NCBI GenBank assembly: GCA_029204225.1
Contig: CM055102.1
Span: forward strand, 830,839 to 894,838
Source of the DNA: Diphasiastrum complanatum
Lineage: Eukaryota > Streptophyta > Lycopodiopsida > Lycopodiales > Lycopodiaceae
Length of the DNA stretch: 64,000 nucleotides
Direction: 5' to 3'
Shown piece by piece: positions 1 through 11,863 of the stretch; position 1 is the first letter of the stretch; each line of letters opens with the position of its first letter. A model generated the notes under the pieces. The model was not told the origin of the DNA and made no database searches. It was given only the letters and a program-made list of their open reading frames with translations. Position numbers and translations under genes: made by a program.

Positions 1-1209
1 CACATATATCTTGTCTCAATGTTCTTCTAGACTCGTTGATTATTGAAATAAAAACTACTATATTATCATCTTGTGTCACCTAAGAATCTTACTTTTAGAG
101 ATTAAGTATGTTTGCAAGCGTGATTGAGATGATGCTACTATCACTTTACTTTTAGTTTTCAAGTTGAATATGCATGATCCAGTTCGATGGCTTTCTTACC
201 TTGAGAATCCTTTCAATATTGTGTCATGGTAGTCTAGTTATGATTATTCTATCTTTTGCACTCACACTTGCAAATATTATGTAGTATGTAGTGCGAACTG
301 ATATACAAACTGAAATGGTACCGATGTAATTGAGATGTCTAGCTATTGAATGTTGCTAATGCTCACTACTTTAGATTTCCTGCATTACCTATTGGTGACA
401 CCATTCTAGTTAGTGATTTACATCAAGCAGTTGGTTTTGAGTATTAATTTACTATTTTAAATTTTATGAAGTTTTCCAGCATGATTGATTTCTGTGGTTT
501 GCATTTTATATACTTTCATCTTTTTGTAAGTTGATGGGTTTTCCCATCATTTATTAATATAAGCACGGATTTTTTCTTGTTGAAATTTTTCCCTCACAAT
601 CAAGTGTAAAATGATTAATATCAACCTTAAGTAATATGTTGAAATTGACTAAATGTGCCAATGGCATTATAGACTTTATACCACTTCATTACAAGCAAAA
701 CCTGCTAATGCAAATAAAAAGGCCTATTGATTAAAATAACACATTGGCACCTAATAGAATATCATGTTCCATCGACACATAAGTGTGTCATATCAGGTAT
801 ATCTTTCTCGATCAATTCACTTATAATATGTGTACAAACCTAGATTCTCCTTATGAAGTATTTGATCTATCTAGATCATCACCTAAAAAAGGCCATTGTA
901 TCAATTTAGATCATTATATCACTAAAATCAAGTCATTTATTTGGATTAACATTACATAGTATGGTGGTTCATGTATGTGCAAGGCTAATAAACTTATCGT
1001 CCAACAACACTTATGTCACTTCTTCCTAGGTCCCTTTAAAGGCACGTATGTTTTGTCTCAAGACAAAAGCATGTTGTGTTTTTCATGGCAAGACGAACAA
1101 CTACTACAATTGCATATAACACCTATGACATGGAAACTGATCATTCTATGAATAGAGCATGCTACAATCAACGTAAAACAAGATATGATATTTTATACAC
1201 GGTGTATTG
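1..1209. other. Unidentified flank outside the copia C LTR (left arm)
   Basis: About 1.2 kb of AT-rich sequence between the window edge and the end of the copia C LTR, mirrored at 29218-30426. A short frame at 1076-1336 has no recognisable domain and I do not regard it as a gene. It could be the original insertion site of copia C or part of an older element. I see no promoter, RNA gene or repeat in it. Confidence 0.4.
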
Positions 1210-1844
1210 TGTGAAAGATTTCAGATCAATAAAGATTTTAAGTCCATATGATCTTGGGTTAGAAAGACAACATATCACCAATCTTGCCAATGTAGAAAAA
1301 TCAGCATCTACTCTAAGAATGAGATGCAAACTCTAATAGATCTTGATCAAACATGAACCAAAACATAAAATAATGTTGTTGTCCGCACAATTATAGTAAG
1401 CTATTGTATTTCACACGTGTGAATCTGAAAATAGCAATCAATGATCATTCTACACAACAAGATATCACAAGTATAGTGCACCAATAAATAGGAGAACCCA
1501 AGAGAACCATGTATAAGCATGAATGAGATAATAAAAAGAGAGTGATTCCACTTCCCACGAGTTACATCCTTTTATAACAGGTCTAAGACCTAAATTGCCA
1601 CTTGGTTTCCCTCCATAATGAAAACCTTACTATCTTGGGACTAGATTCAATGTACCCAACATTCAAATTTGAATCTACTAAAACTTGACTTCTACATTTC
1701 TCACACTTTCAAAAAGTGTATTCTAATACTTTTAGACTAATATAACTTTGAAAAGTCAAACTCTAAGTCTATTATGAAAATTGGCCTCAATTTCCAAATA
1801 TACAAATATGACCAAAATAGACTAAACTAGTTGAATTTCTCACA
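1210..1844 (-). repeat. 3' LTR of copia C, left-arm copy
   Basis: On the minus strand this begins TGTGAGAAATTC directly after a purine-rich tract (GAAGAGGGAG, plus-strand 1845-1855). It ends CTTTCACA, the usual TG...CA frame. It is the mirror of 28583-29217 and homologous to the LTR at 45767-46409. It carries the TATA box and the 14-bp G-box palindrome described for the right-arm copy. Confidence 0.8.
1410..1423 (-). promoter_or_regulatory. G-box palindrome in copia C LTR (left arm)
   Basis: TTCACACGTGTGAA, a perfect 14-bp palindrome with a CACGTG core. It is the mirror copy of 29004-29017. It lies about 150 bp downstream of the LTR TATA box, so it is probably in the transcribed part of the LTR. 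Confidence 0.6.
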
Positions 1845-4800
1845 CTCCCTCTTCAACTAGTTTTAGCGTAGACTTTGATAACAGTCCAATTGGAGTCCTA
1901 TGCTTCATGAACAAGTCCTTTTCCAATGCTTTGGTGAAGATATCAGCCACACATTCCCTTGAGGACACATGTTGAAGCTCCACCTCCTTTGATATGACTT
2001 GCTCCCTCACAAAATGATATTGCACCTCAATATGCTTGCTCCTATCATGAAAGATAGGATTGGTTGTCAATCTTTGGGTGATTGATTGTTGGAAAAGATG
2101 ATTGGGCTCTCTGAAAAATACAGCAAGTGAAGATCCTTGATCATCCTCTTGATCCAGACCATCTCCTTTGTGCAATGTATAAGAGCTTTGTACTCGGCCT
2201 CACTAGATGAGAATGAGATAGTGGCTTGTTTCTTCGACATCCATGATATAGCTCCATCACCTATAAACATACAATGAGCACTAATGGAATTCCTATCCAT
2301 TTTATCTCCAACATACTCCGTAGTATAAAAATCCAAACAAGCTAGGTGATGATCCCTCATACAATATACCAAAATCTCGAGTTCCAATGATGTACCTCAA
2401 AACTCGTTTTCCTAGCTTCCAATGCTCCTCACTAAAATCTTGCATGAACTCAATATTCTAACACAATAGCTTAGATCTGGTCTAGTAATGGTTAGATAGA
2501 TGAGTGAACCAACTAGCTTCCTATAGAGAGTAATGTCCTTGAAGGACCTTTCACTACCTCTTATAGTTAGCTTTATATGAGACTCCATAGGTGTATCACT
2601 AGCTTTTGCATCTACCATATGAAATCTTTCTACAATAGAATTAGCTTTGAATATGGATCCTCCTCGGTCATATCATCAAGAGTAATATTGACATAGCATG
2701 TGCATCCAAAAGTTCTTAGAAAGTTGACAATCGGCCTCCTCTTGAATATCATCTGTGTCCTTCCCTCCAAAATAGCACTCTGCCACCTATTGCACAATAA
2801 ATTGGCACACAACAAAGCTTGATCCCAAAATGGTTTATCAAGATTAGCACTTAACCTCATGGCTTTGGCACTTTCACATAAAGTCCTATTCTTTCTTTCA
2901 ACCACTCCATTTTGTTGTGGGGTCCTTGGTGTTGTATACTCCCTCTTGATCCCATGCTCATCACACAAGGCTTTGAGCTTGGTAGATATGTACTCACCAC
3001 CATTGTCACTCCTTAAGCACTTGATCCTTGTGGTTGGTTCTCCCTTGCATTCTAGAACTTAACAAAGACATCATACACTTCATCTTTGCCCTTTAGTAGA
3101 TAGATCCAACAAAATCTACTAAAATCATCAATGAAAGCTACATACATCTTAGTATAATGTAGTTTATGTGACTTTGAGAAAGCACAGTGACTCACAAACA
3201 TGATTGATACTTTTAAAGGAACTTGGAAGACCTATCACAACTTGCTTTCTAGCCATTACCTCCAATGACTTGAAGTTGAGGTGTCTCATCCTTTTATGCC
3301 AAACCTCTTAAATAGGTATTTGCTCTCTTGCAACACATCCAACTTGGTTAGCAATAACACAAGCATCTAATTTGAAGAACTTCCCTTGCCTTTTACCTTT
3401 TGCAATCAAGATATCCTTCTTTTTTATCATACAAACATCTCCATCAAACTCAACTTTGAGGCCTTTACTTAGCAATCGACTCACGCTAAGAAAATTCTTG
3501 GTAATAGATGGAATGAACAAAAAATCCTCCAAATGAACATTCCTATTTGTAGAGAGAGAAATAGGAATTGTGCCAATCCCTTGATTGCACACTCACCATC
3601 ATTAGTCGTGTAGATCACCCTCTTGTCATCTCCATGCGGCCAACAAAGAAGTGAAATACTCTTTGTGAAAAGTCATGTGTGAACTTGCTCCACTATCAAT
3701 CCACCATGGATCTAGATCTTAATCATTAGCAAGCATACATGAAGACATAACAAAAGCATCATCATTTGCATCCTGAACAACCAAACCATCCTCATCAAGA
3801 GTAAGATGACCTTGCTTGTCTCCTTGATCTCTCTTCTTCTTGTAGCACTCTTTTCAATGTGTCCTTTGATGCCACAAAAGAAGCACTTGAGCTTTGATCT
3901 ATCTTTCTTTTTGCCATTTGAAGAAGCATCCACATGATCTGGCCCTTTAGACCACTTACTTTTGCTTTTGCCCTTGATGAACATAGCCTTCTCTCCAACT
4001 TGAGATGTTGATGAAGATCCACCTCTTGCTTGAAGCCTATATTCTTAATTGATCAAGATCTCTTGAAGATCAATCCAACTTGGCAAATTCTTTTGAATAG
4101 CAAGACTTTGAGCAATTTTAGCATGAGCATCCAACAATCAATTAAGAACAACTTGAAGTAGCTCTCCTTCCATAATGCTCTCATCAATGCAAGCTAATTC
4201 ATCATTTAATGCTTTCACTCTCAAAATAAAATTATTTGGACTTTTTTCATTCTTTTGCAAACAAGAAAATTTTTGTCTTCTTAGAGTCAACACTCTAGAA
4301 GTAGACTTGGATTTGTAAATCAATGAATTTCAAGCATCCTTTGATGAAGTACTCTTACCAACTTCTTTGAGAAGCACATTGGTAACATTCATCTTTATCA
4401 TGTGTAGAGCCTTCTTGGCCCTCTTGTCATACCTCACTTGATCTTGTTGTATTGCTGGTCTCTCCTCTTAACCTACAACAATATCCAAAACAACATTTAT
4501 GTCAAGAAGTGATTCCATCCTCACTTTCCACAATGAATAGTTACTTGAGGTAAGCCTATCATTGGCTTCCAACATGACTCCACTTGATGTAGCCATGTAA
4601 AAATGACCTTATCCTCTCTTTCAACCTGTTTCAATACACAAAGCACTCCTTTGAACAAGAACAAATGTTCTCAAAAGGAAATCACAAAGATTTGAAATAC
4701 TCAATTCTCTTCTAGCACTTATACCAAGCAAATCAACACATAGAATAGTGAAATCTTGATCAACCTATGATCTATCCTCAATATAATGACTTTTGACACT

Positions 4801-5177
4801 TCATAAGTTTGTAACAAACTCAAATGAAGTTCAGTAACCTCACAATCTAGAGATCCAATCAAAGTTTGGGTTTTGACAAAATCACAAAAAACTGATTATT
4901 TCAAAATCTACATGCAAATTCCAAAATCTTCATATGCAATCTAATAGCCACCACTTAGGCTTTTCTAATGATCCAAAAATTGGCCAAATCTAACATGAAA
5001 TGTGTGGAATTGGAATTGATCAATATTATAACTCTATATAGGGTTTTGATCTACAAAAGATCCAATCTCCATATGCAAGAAACTCGATTTTGGTGTAGAA
5101 TCCAATCTAGCATGCTCTAGCATTGATATCTTCTCCAAATCATTGATAGATGTGATTGCTTCCTTCATAACCATGTT
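1845..5177 (-). pseudogene. Decayed copia C gag-pol, left-arm copy
   Basis: Mirror of 25244-28582, where the domains are described. On the minus strand the order is leader (5177 to about 4600), gag (from about 4596), a zinc-knuckle region near 3860-3890, protease WWIDSGASSH near 3685-3715, GAG-pre-integrase near 3300-3590, integrase core near 2630-3060, a C-terminal scrap of reverse transcriptase at 2412-2618, and RNase H at 1856-2387. Most of the reverse transcriptase, including the YVDD centre, is deleted. Many stops and frameshifts interrupt every domain. Compared with the right-arm copy it has lost six bases near 2753 in the integrase C-terminal region, removing a Pro-Phe-Glu. It cannot make functional protein. 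Confidence 0.85.
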
Positions 5178-6451
5178 TGATTCTCCATCAGAGAATCGAA
5201 TTCGGTCTCCATCGCTGCTTTCCACTGGTCAGCATAAGGAGTAGACATAGCCACAGAAACGGTGGTTGGTTCCTGCACAAACTTGTAGGCCGGATCATCC
5301 ATAAATCTGGATGGAGGTTGTCTGCTGGACTTGTTTGACCTTCTAGGTTGAACTTCGGTCCTTTGATGTGAGTTGACTCGGACTCATTGTCTAAGTCGGT
5401 GTCGATATAATGTAAAAACTTGTTCTCAAATGAGCATTACACATCTTACCTTCAACTTCCTTCGTGATGAATCCCTCAATTTGCCTCATGTAGTTCTCAT
5501 AGCATACCTCGGTTTGCCTCATGTAGATGTCATAGCAAAATGGCTCATCAAGCATTGAAGTAAGAAAAGTGTTGAAAGTGAATGGTTGAGAATCTTCCCC
5601 TTGATTACCTTTGCCAAGATAAGTGAGCCTTGAAGGCTTGGCCATTGTCTTTGTGGATCTTCTTGGAGCACTTGATCTTTGAGGTGGATCCTCAAGATCT
5701 CCATCACTTTGTTGCGCCTCCTCAATCCTTGCAAGATCATTGACACCAAGATTGTTGATCTCACTTTCATTCACACAAGATACTAGATGGATCCAAGCAT
5801 CTCTTGTATAAACATCTAAGAATATTTTTTTGCGTCTTATCATCACTACTTGGTACATGAGAAAAAGAGTGTACATTTGAATGAGATTTCCTCTTTTGCC
5901 ATAGCAATTTTAGCATCCAACTTAAACAAGCTACCTTGTTTAACACCATTTTCTATGCAAATATCATTCTTCATGATGGAACAAACTCCATGCTTGAAGT
6001 GAACTACCATCTATCTTACATTCTTGATCATTTGCTAAAGAAACAAATTTATTAGCACCATTGAAAGAGTGTAAGGTTGAGAATGTGTCCTTTTGGAAAG
6101 TCGTGTGGGAGCTAGCCCCACTATCAATCCACCAAGTGTCCTTGAGTTGCTTTTGCTTGTTGTAGTGGATGTAGATGCCATCAAAGATGAGATCTCCTCA
6201 TCTCCATCCTCTTCATATGCAAGTTTCCCTTGTTTGTCCTCCTCCTCTTTTGCTCTTAGCCTCTTGTAGCATTCGGATGCATTATGCCCCTTCTTTCCAC
6301 AAAAGAGGCATTTTTGTTTTGATCTTTACACTAAGCAAGCTCTTGGTAATTGATGGTACAAAAAGGACATTGTCTAGATCCATCATTTTGCTAGATCCTA
6401 GACTTATGAGATGGTACCAATACCATCTATCTTACATTCTTGATCATTTGC
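5178..6451 (-). pseudogene. Scrambled copia B fragments, left-arm copy
   Basis: Mirror of 23970-25243. Reading on the minus strand, protease sequence (ANDQECKIDG) near 6451-6404 is followed by a second partial copy of the zinc knuckle and protease (about 6340-6000). A GAG-pre-integrase piece follows (about 6010-5900), then the linker before reverse transcriptase (5876-5391, with PSRLTYLGKG), then the start of the RT domain (W..AM..EFDSLMENQTW, 5250-5180). The domains are out of order or missing, and frameshifts are frequent. The linker contains a short internal duplication of a YMRQ-containing motif. Confidence 0.75.
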
Positions 6452-7420
6452 TAAAGAAACAGATTTATTGGCACCATCGAAAGAGTGTAAGGTTGAGAAT
6501 GTGTCCTTTTGGAAAGTCATGTGGGAGCTAGCTCCACTATCAATCCACCAAGTGTCCTTTGAGTTGCTTTTGCTTGTTGGAGTGGATGCAGATGCCATCA
6601 AAGATGAGATATCCTCATCTCCATTCTCTTCATATGCAACGTTCCCTTGTTGGTCCTCTTCCTCTTTTGCTCTTAGCCTCTTGTAACATTCGGATGCATC
6701 ATTCCACAAAAGCAACATTTTTGCTTTGACTTGTCCTTTGAGCTTGACGCATCATCCTCTTCTTTGGCCTCCTTGGGATTATTCTTCTTTCAATGGGTCT
6801 TCTTTTTGCCCTTGAATTAGAAATTGGCTTTCTCATCTCCATCTTGAAAAGACAATGAACTCATTCTTGCCTTGGTGTGGAGCATCTTACACTCTTCAGC
6901 CACTAATACACTGTGAAGTTTTTCTATAGTTGGCAAAGTATCTTGGATGGCAAAACTTTGGACCAAATTTGCAAAGTCATCTCCTAGGCCATTAAGGACA
7001 ATTTGTACAAGCTCTCCATCATGAATATTCTCTCCAATGGAAGCCAACTCCCTATCTAGAGACTTGATTCTGAGTACATAATCATGTGCACTCTCCTCAC
7101 TTCTCCTCATGCTTTGCAAAATCTAATTTCTAAGCATGAGTACTCTTGAAGTGTTACTAGAATCATAGATTGATTTTATAGACTCCACTAGTACATGCTG
7201 ATACTTCTCTCAACAAATCATTGCTCACATTTATCTTCACACAATGAAGTGCAAGCCTAGATCTCTTCTTGTATCTAGCTAACTCCTGTGCACTTAGAGG
7301 TTCATCTTCATCTTCAATCAAGAACTCATAAAGGTCTTGGAGCACCAAGACTGACTCCATCCTAACTTTCCAAAAATGATAATTTGTAGAATTCAATCTC
7401 TCACTAGCTTCTAGATTCCT
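6452..7420 (-). pseudogene. Copia B gag and protease remains
   Basis: Continues the left arm without a break. On the minus strand a gag begins near 7420 with ERLNSTNYHFWKVRMES (7396-7163, UBN2-type gag). It resumes at 7119-6817 (SAHDYVLRIKSLDRELASIG...LVQIVLNGL). It then reaches a zinc-knuckle remnant (NDASECYKRL; the Cys-X2-Cys half is disrupted near 6715). The protease motif DTWWIDSGASSHMTF lies near 6560-6520. Stops and frameshifts separate the three blocks. The sequence from about 6720 to 6452 resembles 6340-6000 in the adjoining arm, so zinc knuckle plus protease is duplicated in tandem. The right arm has no equivalent of 6452 onwards. Confidence 0.8.
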
Positions 7421-8554
7421 CCTTTAACCCATTAAGTATCACTTGAACAAGTTCATTTTGGTTGATGGAGTCTCCTATGCATGACAATTCTCTATGGAGG
7501 TCTTTAACTCTCATTACATAAGCTGAAGCACATCCATCACTTCTCTGTACACTTTGAAAAAATTAGTTTCTTAGTGTTAGAAGTCTAGAAGTATTCTTTG
7601 CCTCATAGTTGGACTTGAGAGTATCCCAAGCATCTTTAGCATTGGTAAAAGCACCAATTTCTCTTAAGATGTCATTTGAGACATTCATCTTAATATAATG
7701 CAGAGCCATCCTAGCTCTCTTTTTGTACTTTGGAATTTCTTGAGGAATTTGTGGTTCTTCTTCAATGCCAAGTACAATATCCATCACATCTTGTAGTATT
7801 ACGACAGATTCCATCCTAACCTTCCAAATTGAGTAATTGGAGGTTGCCAATCTTTCACTTGCTTCTAATAGAAAGACACCCATTGAAGTCATAAAGAAGG
7901 ATGGAAATAAAAAAAGATAGATGAAAGAATTGCTTATCTTCTCACTATAGGAACCAAACAAGGGTACAAAACCAAATCCTATGTAAGACTAAGCAAAAAA
8001 ACTATGAGATAGATCTCACTAGCTTGACAATCTCTCTAAAACAAGATTTGAATTATCAAAAAAGATGAAGTATGGCAAAAGTTATGGTTCTCTGAATTTT
8101 ACACGTGTGAAATACTCCAAAAATGTCAAATTGACTCAAATACAGTCTATTCGTATAAATTTTTTTGCCTAGAACCTATAAATTTTGTCTAAATCACATA
8201 TAGATGAGATTGTGCAACTTCTGGATGATCTTTGTGATCATTCAAGCAATAAATGACATGTACACACGATTTGCCATAGGTCTAGGCGCCCTACCTATGA
8301 CTCTTCAAAAGCTTATAGCTTCTGATTGGCTTATCCAACTGTCATGAATCAAAACTAAAAATGGGCGGATTTCACACGTGCCAGCACCTGAAATTCTGTA
8401 CAGTACCTGATCTGGACCATTCAAAGTGGTTTGAAGCTCTAAATCATCAAAAAACTGCAAACTAGCTAGAAAGTAGAATCTAGACAATTCCTAGCTTGAA
8501 ATCTGATCAAATCTGCAAACTTTTTGATTAGATTTGCTTGTAAAACTTAGGTAG
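7421..8554 (-). pseudogene. Copia D leader and gag fragment
   Basis: On the minus strand the leader runs from the primer-binding site at 8566 to a start near 7890. It leads into gag: MGVFLLEASERLATSNYSIW, then YKKRARMALHYIKMNVSNDIL and AWDTLKSNYEAKNTSRLLTL (to 7563). It continues with stops to about 7440 (ELVQVILNGL), where it is fused to the start of copia B gag. The same family recurs on the plus strand at 54262-55270. The leader holds a palindrome variant (TTACACGTGTGAA, 8099-8111) and a half-site near 8371. This is an N-terminal gag fragment only. Confidence 0.75.
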
Positions 8555-8566
8555 GCTCTGATACCA
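8555..8566 (-). promoter_or_regulatory. Copia primer-binding site (initiator Met tRNA)
   Basis: Minus strand TGGTATCAGAGC, the classic plant copia site complementary to the 3' end of initiator-methionine tRNA. It lies immediately inside the LTR that starts at 8567 and identifies the direction of copia D. Confidence 0.85.
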
Positions 8567-8806
8567 TGCTGAATTCACACGTATGGGACGCCCTACACAT
8601 GTACTTTTGATCTCCTAAGCCCAATAATACCATAAAGATCAGACTAGCATTGGTTGTCAATAGGAAAGCTGATTATTCAAGAAATATTATTGTGTTACAA
8701 GCAAGATCTGTCAACAAAACATAAGACTAAGCATCATAAATGTCTCAACTCGGCTAGAGAGACAAAATAGAAAGTACAAAACTCGTGTAGAGAGAGAGGG
8801 CACAAA
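8567..8806 (-). repeat. Partial 5' LTR of copia D
   Basis: The LTR next to the primer-binding site, read on the minus strand, ends in GAATTCAGCA. Only about 240 bp remains before gypsy coding sequence begins near 8807, so the upstream part (U3) is missing. It has a degenerate palindrome, TTCACACGTATG, at 8572. Confidence 0.6.
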
Positions 8807-10426
8807 GAGCTTGTCTCCAAATTTGCATTACACACCCTTGTTAGAGGGGACAGACAACAAACACTCCGACAAAGCTTCCACGTCTGATAAAGAATCACCT
8901 CAAATGATTCCTAAAATCCCAGAACATTTTGTGGACCCACCTTTCGATCTTCCACAGAAGTTCAAAGATTTTACACTGGATGACGTTGTTATCCAGTTAC
9001 CGCAGCCACATCGGGAACCTACACCAAGTTCCAATTCCTTTGAAGGACCCGCTAAGACAATTCCACTAAACCTTAAAGATCTTGATGAGGACATAGATCG
9101 AATGGTTCATGTTGGTGCACATTTGTCATCAACCCAAGTGTCTGATCTAGAGACTTTATTACGCAAATACGGTATGTATTTGCATGGAAGTATACCGAGA
9201 TGAAAGGAATCCCCCCTGAAATAGTAAAACATCGGATTCCTCTAGAAGACAATGCTAAGCCCGTTAGGGCTAAACCTTACCGTAGTAACCCAGTCTATTG
9301 TGAGAGGATCGACGAAGATATTAAGAAATTGCTGGATGCTGGCTTCATTTATGAAGTCCAACATACTGATTGGGTATCACCCATTGTGGTTGTACCCAAG
9401 AAAAATGGTAAGCTTCGTATCCGTGTTGACCTCAAGAACCTTAATGAGGTTACAAACAAAGACCATTTTCCCTTGCCCCTAACAACCCAAATATTAGAGA
9501 AAATGGCAGGAGCTGAAGCTTTCAGCTTCTTGGATAGGTTTAGTGGCTATTTCCTTGTTCAAATAGCCCCTGAAGATAAACATAAAATGGCTTTTGCCAC
9601 AGAGAGCGGCATTTACACTTATAACGTTATGCCTTTTGGCTTATGTAACGCCCCCTCAACATTTCAACGGGTCATGCAACTGGCCTTTCAAGATCTGTTA
9701 CATCGGGTCGTGGAGATTTATCTCGACGATTTAGGTGTACATTCTTCCGCTGCTACGCACCTAGACGCCTTGGAGAAAATCTTCATTCGCTGTCGTAGGT
9801 TCAACATCTCACTAAACCCTGATAAATGTCAAATATGGGTCACCCATGGGGTTATACTCGGGCATATAATATCCAAGGACGGTATTTCTACCGACTCGTC
9901 AAAAATCAAGGTTATCATGGACACGCCCCTACCTGCAACAGTGAAGGAAGTATATGTCTTCCTCGGTCATACCAACTACTATTGCATCTTTATAATCGAC
10001 TATGCCGGCAAGGCACATCTCGTTTATTTAGTTGTGGTAGATCCTCGTTGGACCGAAGAATGAATTAAGGCCTTTGTGGAGTTGAAGACAACACTCACAA
10101 TGGCTCCCATACTCCGCTCGCTAGATTACATGAAAGAATTCCATGTGCATACTGATGCAAGTAAGTATGCCATTGGGGGTCCTCTTGCACAACCAGACGA
10201 GTATGGCAAGGACTTTTCCATACGTTTCTTAAGCAGGCAACTGGTGCTTGCTGAAGTAAGCTATACCACTACCGAGAGAGAAGCATTGGCAATGGTCTAT
10301 GCGGTACAACAACTATGACATTATTTATTAGGCCAGACCTTTGCTTTCTACACAGACCATCAAGCACTCCTATATATTGTTAATAAGTCTTGTAAGACGA
10401 GACGAATAGCTCGATGGCTACTAATT
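8807..10426 (+). pseudogene. Ty3/gypsy (Tat-like) reverse transcriptase and RNase H
   Basis: A truncated pol starting mid-protein. It has a pre-RT linker (8811-9175) and the FAWKYTEMKGIPPEIVKHRI block (near 9180-9245), then the RT finger-palm (VVVPKKNGKLRIRVDLKNLN, FLDRFSGYF, MPFGLCNAPSTFQRVM). The catalytic YLDD is near 9720. RNase H (FHVHTDASKYAIG..., TTTEREALA, FYTDHQALL) spans about 10110-10426. Defects: a one-base loss near 9178 shifts frame between linker and RT, a TGA at 10061-10063 separates RT from RNase H, and a TGA at 10316-10318 replaces the Arg of the usual LRHYL motif, consistent with CGA-to-TGA decay. Gag and protease are absent. The block runs straight into the integrase at 10427. 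Confidence 0.9.
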
Positions 10427-11863
10427 TTGGAGGAATTTAATTTCCGTATAGTTGTTCGGAAAGGGTCCCAACATTTCATGGCAGATCACCTTTCCAGACT
10501 ACCAAGTGCTGAAAAAGCAATTGCACCAGTCAACGATGATCTTCCTGATGCATGCCTTTTTCAGATTGATGCCACACCCCTATGGGCTGAGGAGATCACT
10601 CAGTTCCTCACAACAGGCTGGCTAAAAGAAGGCCTGAGTACAACGAGAAAAAGAGATTTTCTAATAAAAGCAGTGCCCTTTGCGGGACAACTTTACAAAA
10701 GGGGCGTTGATGACATTATTCGACGATGTGCCTATGAATCTGAGATACGATCGATAATATCCCAGAATCATGAGGGCATCAGAGGTGGCCACTTTTTTGC
10801 TGAAGCCACAACGAAGATTATCCTTCGAGCAGGATTGTGGTGGCCATCTTTGTTTAAAGACACGTTTGCTGTCATTAAAGCATGTGATGTCTGTCAAAGA
10901 GCAAAGAAAAATATCAAAGTAGACTTCACACCATTGACTCCCATTATAGAAGGCAAAGCCTTCCATAAGTGGGGGATTGACTTTGTTGGACCCATCAGTC
11001 CAGCAGCGAAACATACCCAAGCTCGATACATCCTCATAGCCACAGATTACGCCACTAAGTGGGTAGAGGCCCGAGCAACGAAGGATGCCAAAGCAAAAAC
11101 AGTTGCACTTTTTCTTTACGAAAACATTATTACCCGTTTTGGCTATCCCATTGAGCTTGTTAGTGATCGTGACACACATTTTTTAAATGCTGTCATTGAT
11201 AATCTCCTACGCCATTACTTTGTCGTTCACAGAAAAAGTACACCGTACTATCCTAGGTGTAATGGCCAAGCTGAATCAACTAACAAGACGATCTGTAAAA
11301 TTCTAACGAAAATAGTTGAAACCAGTCGTTCTGATTGGGAAACAAAGCTTTTCTCAACTATCTGGGCTTACCGCACCACCCCGAAAAAAGCCACTGCATG
11401 GGTAACCCCTTTCCACTTAGTATACGGTCAAGAAGCGGTAATGCCCGTAGAATTCTTAGTACCTTCGCTAAGAGTTACGGAGGCTTTTTCAACAAATCTC
11501 TGTGAAAAAGCTTCAATCGAACAACAAGTCAAAACCAGACTATTTACGTTAGCCCAGTTATGCGAGACAAGAATAATTTCTTATCACGCACAACTAGTTA
11601 ACAAACGATGCCAAAAAGCCTGGCATGATCATCACCTGCGCAATAAAGATCTACATTTAGGTGACCAGGTACTTCTTTATACATCAAAGAAGCACCTCGA
11701 CAAGTTGAAGTTCAAAAGTGAAGGGCCATACCTTATTAACAAAATATTTTCTAATGGTGCAATCCAGTTACAAACACTTGACAGGACACTCCTAGACACT
11801 ATCGTAAACGGTGGTCATCTATGGCGGTACTACGAAGAGTTGTTCTTTGTTGACCCAATTTAG
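10427..11863 (+). CDS. Ty3/gypsy integrase with RNase H tail (open, 478 codons)
   Basis: The largest intact part of the gypsy pol. Residues 1-28 finish RNase H (FMADHLSRLPS). The zinc-binding HHCC is complete (His115, His122, Cys153, Cys156). The catalytic triad is present: Asp185 in WGIDFVGP, Asp247 in LVSDRDTHF and Glu283 in GQAESTNK, with the canonical 35-residue spacing between the last two. The C-terminus ends in VNGGHLWRYYEE with no chromodomain, which points to the Athila/Tat branch. The domain would insert element cDNA into the nuclear genome. Because the upstream pol is broken it is probably not expressed as part of a working polyprotein. The listed start is simply the first Met after the RNase H stop, not a natural start. 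Confidence 0.85.
   Translation: MEEFNFRIVVRKGSQHFMADHLSRLPSAEKAIAPVNDDLPDACLFQIDATPLWAEEITQFLTTGWLKEGLSTTRKRDFLIKAVPFAGQLYKRGVDDIIRRCAYESEIRSIISQNHEGIRGGHFFAEATTKIILRAGLWWPSLFKDTFAVIKACDVCQRAKKNIKVDFTPLTPIIEGKAFHKWGIDFVGPISPAAKHTQARYILIATDYATKWVEARATKDAKAKTVALFLYENIITRFGYPIELVSDRDTHFLNAVIDNLLRHYFVVHRKSTPYYPRCNGQAESTNKTICKILTKIVETSRSDWETKLFSTIWAYRTTPKKATAWVTPFHLVYGQEAVMPVEFLVPSLRVTEAFSTNLCEKASIEQQVKTRLFTLAQLCETRIISYHAQLVNKRCQKAWHDHHLRNKDLHLGDQVLLYTSKKHLDKLKFKSEGPYLINKIFSNGAIQLQTLDRTLLDTIVNGGHLWRYYEELFFVDPI

Larger units (their letters stand above)
1..6451. repeat. Left arm of a large inverted duplication
   Basis: Reading this stretch in reverse complement reproduces 23970-30426 almost base for base. 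Base 1 pairs with 30426 and base 6451 with 23970. The coordinate sum is 30427 up to about 2753 and 30421 beyond it, because the left arm lacks six bases there. Scattered substitutions also separate the arms (for example near 658, 1180, 2310, 4276 and 5270), so they are distinct loci and not one sequence read twice. The arm is cut by the window edge, so its outer limit is unknown. Content, outer to inner: flank (1-1209), copia C LTR (1210-1844), copia C internal remains (1845-5177), scrambled copia B (5178-6451). Unlike the right arm, this arm continues smoothly into further copia B. Confidence 0.95.

Noticed and set aside
10661-11179. 172-residue minus-strand frame in the gypsy integrase
   Set aside because: It is the reverse of a clear integrase coding sequence.
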